From: Brassica napus
Taxonomy: Eukaryota; Streptophyta; Magnoliopsida; Brassicales; Brassicaceae
Length of the DNA stretch: 64,000 nt
Reading direction: 5' to 3'
NCBI RefSeq assembly: GCF_020379485.1
Contig: NC_063442.1
Span: forward strand, 18,486,732 to 18,550,731
Of this stretch, positions 10,831 to 23,263 are shown in pieces. The position numbers were made by a program, and so were the translations under genes. Below the pieces are notes generated by a model that did not search any database, was not told the DNA's origin, and worked only from the letters and a program-made list of their open reading frames with translations. How positions within the stretch are numbered: the first letter of the stretch is position 1; each line of letters starts with the position of its first letter.

Positions 10831-13331
10831 TGATATGCAGGCTTTTCAGATCTGGAAGACTTCTAGGACGACTTACATGTTAGTCGTCTAAAATATAATG
10901 CACTAGACGACTTCCAGGAAGTCTTCCAGACTACTTCCACTTCAGTCGTCTGGACTTCCTGAAAGTCGTCTGGACTTCCTGAAAGTCATCTGGATGTCGT
11001 CTAGACTTCCTAAAAGTCGTCTGGACTTCCTGGAAGTCTTCTGACAAAGTCTTCTTCCATATCAAGTGGAGTCAAAGCTTGTCTTTGTAGAGGAATGATC
11101 TATAATAATTTTGTTTGTGGTCTGTTTTGTGAATTGCATGTATACTCTTTTAGTTGTGATTTTTTTGTAAAATCAGTAATAATATTTCCCAAGATGTAAT
11201 ACATATGCTAACAATATGTTTACACATTTACAAATCAATGAAATAATAGACTTCAGTAGCTTTTTCTTATCTTTGGATCTCTCATATGCAATAATAAACT
11301 CCAATGGTCTTTTTCTCATCTTAATAAACAAGAATATTGGTAGCTTCATATTGATACAACATTTTAAGAAGTATTTTAAGAAACATTTTAACCCTTCTTC
11401 CAACTCATAACAATAATCATCATTATTGTCTATAACAATAATCATCATTATTGTCTATAACAATAATACTTAAAAGATGGAAACAAACAATAGTAACTAG
11501 TCAAAGCATATCATATTTTTTATAAGTTTGCGTTGAAAAACTTAGTCAAATTTAGTAAAACTAAGGGAGAAAACATATTTTGTAAATATGAGTTTTACAT
11601 TTCTTGAAGTTACTTATCACTCTTAAAAATATAAGTTATTCAAAAACTAACGTAGAAGACTTAAAAACTAGCGGAGAAGACTTCCACGGAAGTCTTCTCG
11701 AATCAGTTAGAAATTTTAATTAACGTGAATGTGGGTAACCTCATAAATATCACCAATTAAAATATAAATTTCATTCAGTACCCCAAATATTCATTAATAA
11801 ACATGAATTAACAAGGAAATGTTAAAAAGTCTTTATAGTTTTAGAGAAAATGCAAGTTTATTAAACATTGACGCAGACGACATCCACGGAGGTCATCTAG
11901 TAGACTTCCAGAGAAGTCGTCCATTTAGGTCGACGGGGACCACTTCAATCTAAGTATTCCAAATGACTAAAATATAAGTCGTCTGGTCAACGCAGAGGTT
12001 ATTTTTGTAATTGACTTTGAAATATGTTATTTGAGACGACTGAAAAATAAGTCGTCTACTTTTGTTTGGTTAAAAAAAACTCCTAAAAAGCTATACGACT
12101 TATATTTCAATTGTCATAGGTTAGTTTTGCATTTGACTGGATTATTTTAGAAGTTTGACTTTCCTGGACGACTTACATTTCAGTCGTCTCGTGAAAATTA
12201 AAATATCAATATTTTTTTTTAAACTAGACAACTTACAATTAAGTCGTCATAGGTTAGTTTTGCAATTAAAAAAGAAAACATCAATATTTAATTATATATA
12301 GACGACTTACAATTCAGTCGTCCGTCAGACGACTTACTTGTAAGTCGTCCAGGATTTACGAGGTTTGACCAGAATCTCGGAATAAAATCATGGATGACTT
12401 ACACGTAAGTCGTCGGGCGGATGACTGAATTGTAAGTCGTCTGGGTATAATTAAATATTGAAGTTTTTTTTTTCAATTGCAAAACTAACCTATAATGACT
12501 TAATTGTAAGTCGTATAGTGTTAATAAAATATTGATATTTCAATTTTCAGTAGACGACTGAAATGTAAGTTGTCCGGAAAAGTCAAACTTCTGAAATAAT
12601 TCAGTCAAATGCAAAACTAACCTATGACCACTGAAATGTAAGTCGTCTAGGTTCTTTGGAGATTTTTTTGTAACCAAACAAAATCAGACGACTTAACTTT
12701 CAGTCGTCTCAGAAAACAGATTTCAAAGTCAATTGTAAAAATAACCTCTGCGTTGACCAGACGACTTCCAGGTAAGTCGTCTACTGCCAGACGACTTCCC
12801 ATGTAAGTCGTCTGACGAATAGATCTGAAAAAAAATTTGATTTCATACCTTAAATTGGTGAGATAACTTCCTTAGCACACATAAGGCTTCTCCAAGCACA
12901 CAGAATCTCAAACGAAAGTGACCCACCCAGAATCGTTAGCTTCTATGACTTTATGAACCATAAAAAATGTAAAATCAAAATCTTGGATTTTTTTTAGCTC
13001 AATATGAAGAGAAATTGAGAGATATGTTGTGTTTAGTTCATAATAATAGAAAAAGAAGAAGGGTAACTCGATTTTGGGAGCATTAAGAGCTTCAAATTGG
13101 TTGTTCATGGTGGTTAGGGTATTGATGACAATGGCAATCTTGTAATTACTTGAAGATGATGAGGGTGACACAGTAAAAATGTCATTTTCGAAAAAAAAAT
13201 TGATGGCATTTTCGTGAATTATATGAACTTGTGTGGTAAATAGGGCAAAACCAATTTCTAAAAAAAAAGAGGTTAGTTTTGTGTTTGACTTTAAGTTGTA
13301 GGTCAATTCTACAAAAAAACCCTAATTTTTA

Positions 13332-13836
13332 TGTATTATTATTTATTATTATTTATTTGGTGTATACAAATAATGTTTACGTATTTTTTTTTGTGTGTTC
13401 ATTTACGAATTTTGTATATAATTAAGCTAAGATAAATACATAAATCAAATTCATATCTCTTGTTTATTTACAATAATGTTTTGGTAAATAAATCAATACA
13501 ATCATATTATTTATTTTATAGGGTATGTAATTAAATTTTAGGATATTAACATAGATATATAATATATTTAATATAAATATTTATTATTGAGACTTTCTAC
13601 TTATATGATTTTATTAACATTTGTATATTTGTTGTAACAAAATTAAACCATTAATCACAAAATTTTCAATGAAGTTTTTTTAATGCAAATTTTAAAATTA
13701 AATTATTAAGCTCTCAATACTTTTTCAAAGAAATTTTTTAAAATAAGATATTTATATATTTTTATGTGGTATATGGTTTAATTTAAATGATATTAATATA
13801 TATATATATATATTTTTTTTATTATGAATATCTGTT
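13332..13836. other. AT-rich spacer between two MULEs
   Basis: About 0.5 kb of very AT-rich sequence lies between the target duplications of E1 and the next MULE. It includes a TA dinucleotide run near 13797-13812. No gene or repeat family is recognised. Confidence 0.5.
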
Positions 13837-13969
13837 AAATAAGATGGGGAAATTTTACTTATACACTTTTCTTGATACCACTTTTCACTTATACCACCAC
13901 TCAAAGGACATTTTCATAAATACCACATTCATTAATGTATAAATGACTAAACTAACCCTGCCTTATCTT

Positions 13970-14165
13970 CAGTCTATCGTCTCCTTCTTCTCTACCGTCG
14001 TGATCCTTCTTCTCTCTCCGTTCGGATCCACCGTCTCTCTCCGTCGGATCCACCGTCCTTCTTTTCGAGATCCATCGTCTCTCTCCCCGTTGAGATCCTT
14101 CTTCTCTCTTCGTTGAGATATGTCGTCATCTCCGTCGAGATCCGTCGTCATCTCCGTTGAGTTCC
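13970..14165. repeat. CT-rich minisatellite of MULE copy 2
   Basis: Degenerate units built from CTCTCTCCGT and CGGATCCACCGTC, reverse complement of the minisatellite at 2905-3190 and at the same distance from the element end. An acidic open frame in this stretch on the minus strand is a product of the repeat and not a gene. Confidence 0.75.
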
Positions 14166-14939
14166 ATCGTCACTCTCTCTCACGTATCTGGTGATAAGCA
14201 ATTACGAGAATCACGATTCAAAACCTCAAAGATGTTGGCTCCTCTCCACGATTCACACTGGTATGTTTCTAATTTGTGTATTTTTTTTGTTCGATTCAAG
14301 TAATATTTTGGATTTGTTCTTTCTGTTATAAAAAAAAAATCAACGAAGGTTGGTTTACAACAGGTCGATCTAAGAGAAAGAGTTTTGATAGTGAACATTG
14401 AGTTTTCAAAAAATTATAAACCTTTATAAATCTGGGTTCAAGTAATTTTAGGATTTTCTTTCCTCTGTTATTCAAAAAACAAATAAAATTGATTTAGACT
14501 TGTCATTTGAATAGTTCTGGTTAGGAGAATTATTTTCGGATAGTGAACATTGTATTTTAAAGAATTAGAACCTCTTATAAATCTGGGTTTTAAGATATTG
14601 TTGATAGTACAACTCAATACTTTACAAGGTTTTATAAAGAAGTTTGTAAACAAGAGTTGTTCATATATGTCTATAAAAAACATATAAATGTGTGAATTTG
14701 AGAAATCTTGTCTTTTATTATCCTATATTCTTTGTAAGACTGTTACCAAAATACATGAACATTATGCTTGGATAAAGTATCTTTAGACCATGATTAAAAG
14801 TTAACATCATCTTTTTATGTCGTCTTTCAGTTAGATAGCAATGAATTTTGCACATCTTTGAGATTGCGTCCGAGGATTGATGAAGCAAGAACAGAACCAC
14901 TAGACAATCTAAAAGTGATTATCCAATCGGTGTTTTGGT

Positions 14940-17780
14940 CAATAATGTGAAGCATTTTATAAAAGATTATAAATGTAGTTTTATAAGGGTTTATAAATTA
15001 GAAGTTTGTAGAGACTTATAAAACATTGTTTATTCTTTATTACTTCTTATGGTTAATACAATGCTTTGATTTCCTGATGAATACAAACATTTGGTGACCC
15101 TAACACATACTGATCTTGATGACATGGATTTTAACAGTGTTGTACAATTAGTTCAACAAAGATATAAAATAAAAAAATTTAATGGGAATAAGGATTTGTA
15201 GATTTACTTTTTGCAACATATGATATAGGAAAATAACACATGAAAGAAGATAAAAATGAAGAAAAAAGAAAGCTGAAAAGAAAATAAGAGTTTGTAAATC
15301 ATTTATAAAACGGTTTGTTAAGTTTATAAGCTATTTATAAAGGTTTATAAATTATTTGTAAGAGTATCGAAACCATTTATAAAGGTTTATAGAACAATTA
15401 ATAATGGCTATAAACCATTTATAGCTGTTTATAAAAAAATAATGAAATTTTATAAACAATTTATAAGGGGTATGTATACAATTTATATGGTTTATAGGTT
15501 TAGGAATCAGTTAGAAAGTCTCTTAAATAATTTATAAGAGTCTCTAATAATTAATGAAGACTTATAAAAATCATTTATAAGAGTTTGTAAAGTAATTTAT
15601 AAGGGTTTATAAGGATATGTAAATAATTAATAAGAGTTTATAGATCATTTATAAAATTTTATTTATTTTTTTATGAATTTTATAAACCTATTATAAAGGC
15701 TGATAAAACAGTTTATAAAGTATATAAACTATTTATAAATGTTTATTACAAAATTTATAAAAGTTTATAAATAATTCATAAGGGGAATGTATATAATTTA
15801 TAAGGTTTATATAGGTATATACATGTTTATAAATCAATTGGAGGTCATTAAATCAATTATAAGAGCTATAACCATTTAGAAAGGCTTATAAAACAATTTA
15901 TAAAGTATATAAACTATATATAAATGTTTATTACAAAAATTATAAATGTTTATAAATAATTTATAAGGGGTATGTATATAATTATAAGGTTTATATATGT
16001 ATATACATGTTTAGAAATCAATTGGAAGTCTTTAAATCAATTATAAGAGTCTATAACCATTTAGAAATGCTTATTAAACAATCTATAAGAGTTAATAAAA
16101 TAATTTTAAAGGGTTTATAAGGGTATGTAAATTATTTTCAAGGTTTATATAGGTATATACATGTTAAGAAATCAACTGGATGTATTTAAATCAATTATAA
16201 GAGTCTATAACCATTTAGAAAGTCTTATTAAACAAGGTGTTATAAAAGAAGTTCTTAAACAAGAGTTCATCGTATATATCTATAGAACAACATATAAACG
16301 TGTGAACATGAGAAGTCTTGTATTGTGTTATCCTATATTCTTTGTAAGACTGTTACCAAAATACATGAATATTATGCTTGGATAAGGTATCTTTACACGA
16401 TTAAAAGTTAACATTATCTTTTTATTTCGTCAGGCAGTTAGATAGCAATGAATTTTGCACATCTTCGTGATTCATCTGAGGATTTATGAAGCTGGAACAG
16501 ATCCACTAGACAATCCAAAAGTGATTATCCAATCGGTGTCTTGGTCAATAATGTGAAGCATTTTATAAAAGATTATAAATGTAGCTTTATATGGGTTTAT
16601 AAATTTGTAAATTAGAGATTTGGGAGACTTATAAAACTTGTTTATTATTTGTTACATCTTTTGGTTAATACAATGTTTGGATTCTCTAAGGAATACAAAC
16701 ATTTGGTGACCCCAACGCATTCAGATCTTAATGACATAGATTTTGACAGTGTTGTACAATTAGTTCAACAAGGATATAAAAAGAAGAAAAGTTAATGGGA
16801 ACAAAATTTTGTGGATTTACTTTTTGCAGTATATGATATAGAGCAATAACACATGAAAGAAGATAAAAGTGAAGAGAAAAGAAATTTAAAGGGCAAATAA
16901 GAGCTTATAAATCATTTACAAAAGTTTATAAAACATTTTTGTAAGTTTATAAGCGATTTATAAATGTTTATAAATTATTTGTAAGAGTCTCTAAGATCTA
17001 TGGTTCACTTTCTCAGATCAACCAATGGGGGTAGATCTATGATTATTGATGAATGTAAATAATTTATAAATTTATAAACTATTTATAAAAGTTTATAAAA
17101 ATGTTATGAAAGCATATATTCAATTTATAAGGGGTATTATAAGAGTTGTATAGGTTTATAAATCAATTAAAAGAGTCTATAACCATTTAGAAAGCTTTAT
17201 AAAACAACTTATAATGGTATGTATAATAGTTTATAAGGGTTTATAAAGGTATATAAATAATTTATAAGAGTTTATAAAAATAATTTATAAAATTGATACA
17301 CCATTATAAAATAATTTATAAGGGTATGTAAAATTATTTGTAGGAGTCTATAAACCATTTATAAAGACATATAAGATTTGTAAGTCCGACAAAGGAGGTT
17401 TCTTCGTTCGTGGAGCTGAAGCGGTGGGGTCTGAAGCGGTGGAGCATTGTTCGCTGTCCGAATGTGCCTCGGAATCTGCCACGTATCATCATCTCTTTAT
17501 AAAACATGCACATGTTCTTTATTTTTATGAATTTAATCTTGTGTATCAAAGTGTTGGGCTTTAAGACGAAAGACTTGTGCCAATAATTTCAGTCCATGAG
17601 GCTTAAATGAAAAGAATGTTGACAAAAAAAAAGATTTATAAGGGTTTATAAAAGATTTTAATGGGTTTTGAAGAGTTTGTATAGGGTTTACAAAAAAATA
17701 TAAAGGTTTTATAAGACTTTATCAAAAGATTTATAAATAGTTTAGAGAGTCTTTTTAAGCTGTTAGAGAAATATCTATTC
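14940..17780. repeat. Dense TTTATAAA palindrome array (MULE copy 2)
   Basis: TTTATAAA, ATTTATAAG, GTTTATAAA and close variants recur at 10-40 bp intervals over about 2.8 kb. Several longer internal duplications are present: the block around 15770-16010 and the block around 14700-15080 reappear at about 15900-16200 and 16310-16800. The array contains no long open frame. At 17380-17480 it is interrupted by a GC-richer piece of unknown origin. Confidence 0.8.
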
Positions 17781-17997
17781 AGCCAAAAAACATATCAGAA
17801 GAATCAGGTTAGTGGTATTTTGAAGTGTTACAACTTTTTATTTCATGAAATCAGGTGTAGAGTGTATGACAAAGCGTTGTAAGTATATTAAGAAATGAAG
17901 CATTGTTAAAAGATAGTTGCTTGTTACTAGTACTTAATCTGAAGGATGAATGCTTCTTGAGACATTAAGAAACATACATTCAGAAAGAAGTCATTAT

Positions 17998-18999
17998 AGT
18001 CTTCTTTGAGTGTGAATTCAGCTGAATCAAACCGCCAAGCAAGAGGAGTAGAAGGCATCATCATCATAGAGCCATGGCGGATTGGGGAGCACCAAGTTGA
18101 TGAGCTCTTCAAGCAATCAGTAGACTTGGGATATTTTATTTTGTTTTACAAGAATGTATAAATTGATTCATATAGGTTTATAAATAGATTTGTAATGCTT
18201 TATAAAATATCTACTGCAGTCTATAAGTTAATTATAAATATTTATAAACTAATTTATAAAGCTTTGTAAATCATTTGAATCTAGCTCCAATAGAGTTTGT
18301 ACTTGCAAAACTCAGTTTTTGTTAGATGTTACTAACATGATCTGAGAATATCAAGGCTTTTCCATATTTCATTCTTCTATAAAAGAAACGATTGGAACCA
18401 CACTCATTTACATGTCGAACTAATCTCTTCAACTATGCAACTCGTAAGAGAATCTACAATTGGTTTAGTATAAGAGATGTCTGAAGAAAATGAGAGAGAA
18501 GGATGTATAAAGAAGCCAACTCTGCAATTTTTATAAAGAGTTATAAATATTTAATTCTTTGATCATACAAACCACATTCTTGTTCAGAGTTCCTCTTGCT
18601 TCTTCAAACAGCTCACCAACCTCGTCGATCTTCAAAATCTGAGCGCAAGCCAATCACATGTTATTCATACGCATCATCACTCACTTCCAAAAACAAGATT
18701 CAAAAATAATATGCTTTGGTAACTCAACAAACTCATGCTCCATCTCCACTGCTTCTATAGATATTATACACAAACAAGACATAAAAAATGAATCTCATAT
18801 AGTACCAAACAGAACATTACACTACCAAAACACCAACCTTCCACCTCATATACTGCACATACTAAACTTTGCTAGTCAAACTACAAATGGTATCATTGTA
18901 TTACCTCAAGAAAGTGAGGTACTTGATATGCATATCATCACACATATTCTCCACATCATCCCTTAAATCCAAAAGCTCATACCACACCTTTGTAATTTC
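17998..18999 (-). pseudogene. Captured coding-like exons of unidentified gene(s) inside MULE copy 2
   Basis: Three stretches on the minus strand read like exons. At about 18999-18905, after a TGATGCAG acceptor, the frame includes TKVWYELLDLRDDVENMC and YLTFLR and ends at a GTAAT donor-like site. At about 18642-18572 the frame contains KIDEVGELFEEARGTLNKNV. At about 18112-17990 the frame contains LAWRFDSAEFTLKEDYNDFF. I do not recognise the parent gene or genes. In copy 1 (141-225) the SAEFTLKEDY piece lies directly before the DMHIKYLTFLR piece, the reverse of the order here, so the fragments have been rearranged between copies. Whether they form one gene is unknown. Confidence 0.5.
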
Positions 19000-19497
19000 C
19001 TGCATCATTAACATATCAACCAAGAGAAGAAGAAATCATGGAATAATCTTAATCTTAAATTATTAATTTCTCATGATTTAAATATATGTTAAGTTCTATG
19101 TCTTTTGATTGCTAACAGATCAATAGTAAGATTCCAAAGGACCCAATTTATAAGGTCTTATAAATTTGAGATTTGAAAACTTCATGAGAAAAACTTCAAA
19201 ACTTCGTCTTCCTTCCTAGAAATTGATCGAATATGATATACCAACCTACAATTACAGAAAGAGACGAAAATCACCATCTATTATCCTCTTACCATTGTTA
19301 GCGTTTCTTAGGTGTTGGGAGAGAGATCGTCTTGTTCGTTTGAGCTTGTAAATTATGTTAGCTTTGTGGAGAACTCGTCATTGGCGTGAGATCCATCATC
19401 TAGGGATTGGAATTGGAAAGGATGAGTTCACCTGAGCAGGCGAAGACATGAGCTGAGGCGAATCAAAGATGTCAATATACGGCGGTAAGAAGAGGCG

Positions 19498-19716
19498 TTT
19501 GATCACCAAAGGCTTAAGCTGCTCGACACGTTACGAGCTGCCGGAACCATCAGATCTTCACCAGACGAGCATGACGATGCAGCCGATGAGAACAACTATG
19601 GAGGTGGATATAACAATGGCGGATTGACGATTCTCGATGAGCATCAAGCTCAATTCGGCGGTGACGGACTCATAAGCGGAGGCGTTGGCCAGGTTGGAGA
19701 CGATGATGAGTTCTCC
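19498..19716 (-). pseudogene. Captured N-terminal fragment of NADPH-cytochrome P450 reductase (ATR2 type)
   Basis: On the minus strand, from 19716, a frame reads GELIIVSNLANASAYESV, then LIENRQSAIVISTS, IVVLIGCIVMLVW, a stop, RSDGSGSS, a second stop, and RVEQLKPLVIK. This matches the N-terminal membrane anchor of the plant ATR2-type P450 reductase, the ER enzyme that passes electrons from NADPH to cytochromes P450. The single hydrophobic anchor is intact. The two stops and the lack of any flavodoxin, FAD or NADPH domain show it is only a fragment of the first exon. It lies about 120 bp inside the right end of a Mutator-like element, so it was captured by the transposon. On the plus strand the same bases give an unrelated acidic frame. 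Confidence 0.8.
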
Positions 19717-19843
19717 ATTTCTTTTGATTAGTTAGGGTACAATAGTCTTTTACCTATTAAAATTTTAATGGTAAAATTGAAAAGTGTAAAGTTGAAAAGT
19801 GGTATTAGGAAAGTGGTATTAGTGGCAATTCCCCAAATAAGAT

Positions 19844-20790
19844 TCATATTCATATAATTTTATGATCATTTATATATTGTTATAACAAAAAAAATTAAAC
19901 CATTGATCACAAAATTTTCAATGTTTGAATATGAGACTTTTAACATTTTTGATAATTTATGATCGTTTTTAAAAATTAAAATATAACATATAAGAACAAA
20001 ATCTAAATTTTTGATTATATAATTAATATGATTATTTTATTTTAATTAAAATAAAATTAAGAAAACAGAGAGAGGATACAAAAAATTTCATCAAATCTTG
20101 ATTATTCATAATAATTAATTATCATATATATGTTAATCATATTAGGTAATTCTGAAACTTTTATTTAAGGAACATATAAAAAATATTTTTTTGTATCCTA
20201 CTAATCAATTTGATAGTTATTTGAATAAAAAAATATAATATACGTTTAGTTGGACCAAGTTATTTTATAAAGATTCTTAGAATCATCTTACTAATGACAC
20301 ATGGTTAAAAAAATGTTGTAATGATTCTCAGTTAATATATAAAGTATCGTTATTTTTATACATCAACATAGTATATGGTCCCGATCAATAGCAAATTAAT
20401 ACACTAACAAAAAACAATTTTAAAATTTTTACGCGAACTAACGAATTCTGACTTACCACATATTGGCCCATTTTCAGTTAGTCAAAAATCACTGACATTT
20501 TAAATGATGCTAGTACAACATGACGAAGCTTTTGAGTATGGGCTTGTTAATATGAGTTGATCCATTATATGGGTTTGTTTTGTGTTAAAATGAGAATTCT
20601 CAAACGATCTATTTCATGAATTTAAATTTTTTGCCTAAAACGAAACTCATTTAGATAACTTTCTAGATAACACTAATTGGTGTATATAGATGGGAGATGA
20701 ACTCAACCAATATTACAAAAGACAGTTTTACCCTTATGTAAATAAAATATCTGGAATAAGGTTTTGACAAAAATAATTATGATATATTTT
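19844..20790. other. AT-rich intergenic stretch, no gene seen
   Basis: Low-complexity AT-rich sequence without open frames of note and without recognised transposon termini. Confidence 0.5.
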
Positions 20791-20794
20791 TCAA

Positions 20795-20985
20795 AACATA
20801 CAAAACCACATTTTCCGCTGAAACTGCAAATGCTAAAACCAAAAAATTACATTTTCGACCATAACTGCAAAAACATATTTTCTCGCCAAAACTAAAAGTC
20901 ACGCAAAACCAAAAAAAATGTATTTTTTATCAAAATCGCAAAACTACTTTTTCCGCCAAAATCACAATAACCACCAAATCACATT
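20795..20985. repeat. Degenerate short tandem repeat (AAAACCACATTTTCCGCC type)
   Basis: Roughly eight degenerate units of about 22 bp with the words CAAAACC, CATTTTC and CGCCAAAA recur in a row. It directly precedes the LINE-derived fragment. Confidence 0.55.
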
Positions 20986-20996
20986 AAAAAAAAAAG

Positions 20997-21240
20997 AGTT
21001 TTCATTGAACTCGGAGCTCGAAGCACTTGCTTGGATAATGAAAAACATGCTTTCTACATGTCCAAGTTTTAGGACAAACTGCAATGACTTAATTGCCATG
21101 ACTGGAGAACCTAAAGTTTGGTCAATTTTCTCAACAAACCTGAAGGGGATAGGTGCATTACAAATAAAATTTCACAACTTCAAGATTTTCTACATCTATA
21201 GGAGGCAAAACAATATCCAATTTATCCAAGTGTTTAACAT
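20997..21240 (+). pseudogene. LINE RNase H domain fragment
   Basis: The open frame contains SELEALAWIMKNML, TNCNDLIAM, VWSIFSTNLK and FHNFKIFYIYRRQNN. This is the layout of the C-terminal RNase H-like domain of plant LINE-type reverse transcriptase proteins (S-LEAL-WAMK, TDC-DLV-M, F-IS-R-QN). The acidic residue expected in the TDC motif is replaced (TNC). No reverse transcriptase precedes it, so it is an isolated remnant. Confidence 0.65.
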
Positions 21241-21254
21241 TTTTAATATTTAGT

Positions 21255-21365
21255 GTTTATGATTTTGGATTTAAGATTTATCCAAGGGTTTAGGGTTTAC
21301 CCAAGAGTTTAAAGTTTAGTATTTAGGATTTAGGGTTTAGTATTTGAAGTTTATGATTTTGTGTT
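21255..21365. repeat. Degenerate telomere-like TTTAGGG stretch
   Basis: Words such as GGGTTTAGGGTTTA, AGGATTTAGGGTTTAG and TTTAGTATTTAGG recur, interspersed with changed units. This resembles the plant telomere repeat in a decayed form; a similar stretch lies at 47215-47525. Confidence 0.5.
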
Positions 21366-22524
21366 TTGCTGACAGCTTTAGAAATATTTTTAACAAATTC
21401 GTTTTTTTTTTTGCAACTACTACTATTTTTTATTTATTTTAACTTTTTTTTTTAAATTATTATATAACTTGGCAAATATTTATTTTTTTTTTCTTTTAAA
21501 GAAATGTAGAATATGAAATAACAAACTCATGGGTGAACCTAAAACTCTTATTTCTTATTGTGACGTCATACTTCTAGGTAAACCGAAATATCTTTTAGGG
21601 AGCGAAGGAGATTCGTGAAAAAGACGTTGATAAAATTTGCAAAACAGGCTTAGACAAAACCTCAAGAGCATCCAGGTCTCCCTACATCTCTACTATTATG
21701 TTAACTAGTGGTCGATTAAATGTGGAAGACTGAATACACCACAAATCCACCAATTTCGTCTTATCTGCTATCCCTTCTTCGCCGCTGATTTCATTCATGA
21801 TAATCATTTCATTCATGATAATCATTTCATTCTCTCCTTTCTCAGCATCAATGTATAGCTTGTAAGTTGTAATGCCTTTGTTTACCCTTCATGTGTGCCC
21901 GCTCTTTCTCTAGGCCCATGGGCCCATTTTGTCTAGATTGCTGCGAGCGCTTATTTACTGACTTTCTAAAGACAACGTAATTGTTTACTTTGTTCTGGTT
22001 TCACTCGTACAATACCGTGAATTACTTTTCGATAGGTCATCACACCATATTTCAACTATTTCAATTCAAGTATTTTTAATTATGTAGTTCTTTCTAGATA
22101 TTTGACTGAACCAAATCTTTTTAGTCTTCCAACATACATTATTACACAATAGATATTTAGATTTTACATTTGCCCACATTCATAAAGCGCAATGTCATTA
22201 CACACCTTATATGTTTCTAACTGCTTCTGGGGTAAGAACCGAGACGACTAACCAGATCTAATGGTAACGCTCATGTTCGCCCCTCCCGTTTCCCCACAAC
22301 ACGATCTACTTAGGCATGTGGGTCCACCATGTTCGATGGTCAGTAGTGTTAATTTTATTAGTAGTTTAAAATATTTGTTTGCTGACCATGTAATCTTCGT
22401 TCGCGCGGTTCCATGAATCACTAATATCTCACTCATCCTTCTGTTGCTTCATTTCAAGCATGATTAACCATATAGTGTTTTTAGATATGTGAATGAAAAA
22501 GTAAATGCAATTTTGTGATATATA
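21366..22524. other. Intergenic stretch, no gene recognised
   Basis: AT-rich to mixed composition. Short frames, including one at 22248-22436 on the minus strand, have no recognisable domain. A duplicated TTTCATTCATGATAATCA lies near 21788-21830. Confidence 0.45.
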
Positions 22525-23263
22525 GGCCTGACTGGTTCAAACGCAGCGGTTACAGGAGTTTGCAGATGCGGGTGGTTGCGGTTTCTAGCGGTTAGAAATT
22601 GGTGCGTTTGCGGGATACTTATGACTGGTTAACTACCAAATGCATCAGCGGTTAAATAATAAATTAACAATATTTATGTTTTATATAATTATAAAAATAT
22701 CAAAAATCATAATAGTATAATAAATATAAACTTATAAATTTAAATTTTTAAAAATTATAGAAAATATTTTTATTTAAAAAATTTATAATATTAATTAAAA
22801 TATAACAGATATATTAAAATATAATAGATATATTTTAGTATTTTTATAATTCCAATTTAAAAATTTTATTGAATATTATTATTTTTGTAATCATTATGGG
22901 ACTCAAACCGTGTTGTGATACCTTTTTAAAGGGGCATACCAACAACTAGATAAAAGTAACTTTTTGAAATATTACTACAAATTTAAAATTATATAAACTA
23001 CTATTTTTCTTCATTTTATCCAATTTAAAAATTTGGTGATAATTTTTTCTGATTTGTATAAATACATTAACATATTTTTTATTTATCATATCTTTAATAA
23101 ACTTCTATCTTACTAAAATATAAATAATAAATATTTATTATTATGCAATATTTTTACACAGCCCGAGTAATAGACCGAACATGGTCAACTCGCCACGGTT
23201 GATGGCCGTGTAACGGATTTGCAGCGATTAAACGTCCGCCTAGAGCGCGTTTTTGAACAGGGC
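22525..23263. mobile_element. hAT-like non-autonomous element with GC-rich ends
   Basis: The left end GGCCTGACTGGTTCAAACGC and the right end read inward, GCCCTGTTCAAAAACGCG, are imperfect inverted repeats around an AT-rich core. Subterminal GCGGTT words recur at both sides, as in plant hAT-type miniature elements. The flanks share only ATATAT (left GATATATA, right ATATATGT), so an exact 8-bp target duplication is not visible. Confidence 0.5.

Larger units (their letters stand above)
9340..12830. repeat. Palindromic GACGACTTAC / GTAAGTCGTC motif array in E1
   Basis: The half-sites GACGACTTAC and GTAAGTCGTC, or their GACGACTTCC / GGAAGTCGTC variants, occur dozens of times, very often paired head to head with 0-4 bases between them to make 20-26 bp palindromes. 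Examples lie at 9820-9843, 9990-10010, 10905-11040, 11880-11940, 12300-12420 and 12750-12815. They sit in three blocks (9340-10010, 10400-11050, 11660-12830). Spacing and surrounding sequence are irregular, so the motif is conserved but the units are not tandem copies. Confidence 0.85.
9187..13322 (+). mobile_element. Mutator-like element E1 (4.1 kb) with 9-bp target duplication
   Basis: The element is flanked by TAATTTTTA at 9178-9186 and again at 13323-13331, a perfect 9-bp duplication typical of the Mutator superfamily. The ends are imperfect inverted repeats: AGGGAATTTGCCAAAACTAA on the left, against GGGTTTTTTTGTAGAATTGA read inward from the right. The words AAAACTAACC and TCAAATGCAAAACTAACC recur subterminally on both sides. 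No transposase is recognisable, so the copy is presumably non-autonomous. Architecture from left to right: palindrome array, TATA-like block at 10022, a duplicated module region (10137-10830), palindromes, AT-rich centre, palindromes, and a right end that matches the right end of E2 (41775-46823). Confidence 0.88.
13846..19834 (+). mobile_element. Mutator-like element, copy 2 (complete, 6.0 kb), Pack-MULE type
   Basis: Flanked by AAATAAGAT at 13837-13845 and 19835-19843, a perfect 9-bp target duplication. The ends are inverted repeats: GGGGAAATTTTACTTATACA on the left, and GGGGAATTGCCACTAATACC read inward from the right. ATACCACTTTTCA recurs on both sides. From left to right the interior holds a GA/CT minisatellite, the TTTATAA palindrome array and a block of captured coding-like fragments (17998-18999). 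A fragment of NADPH-cytochrome P450 reductase (19498-19716) lies just inside the right end. No transposase was recognised. It is inverted relative to copy 1 at 1-3347. Confidence 0.9.

Noticed and set aside
9340..12830. Regularly recurring palindromes suggesting a CRISPR-like array
   Set aside because: Plant nuclear context, units degenerate and spaced irregularly, no constant repeat/spacer length; they are internal motifs of a MULE.
12908..13306. 132-codon minus-strand frame near the right end of E1
   Set aside because: No domain, composition follows AT-rich sequence; the homologous region of E2 has stops in the same frame. It may be leader sequence of a former transposase unit.
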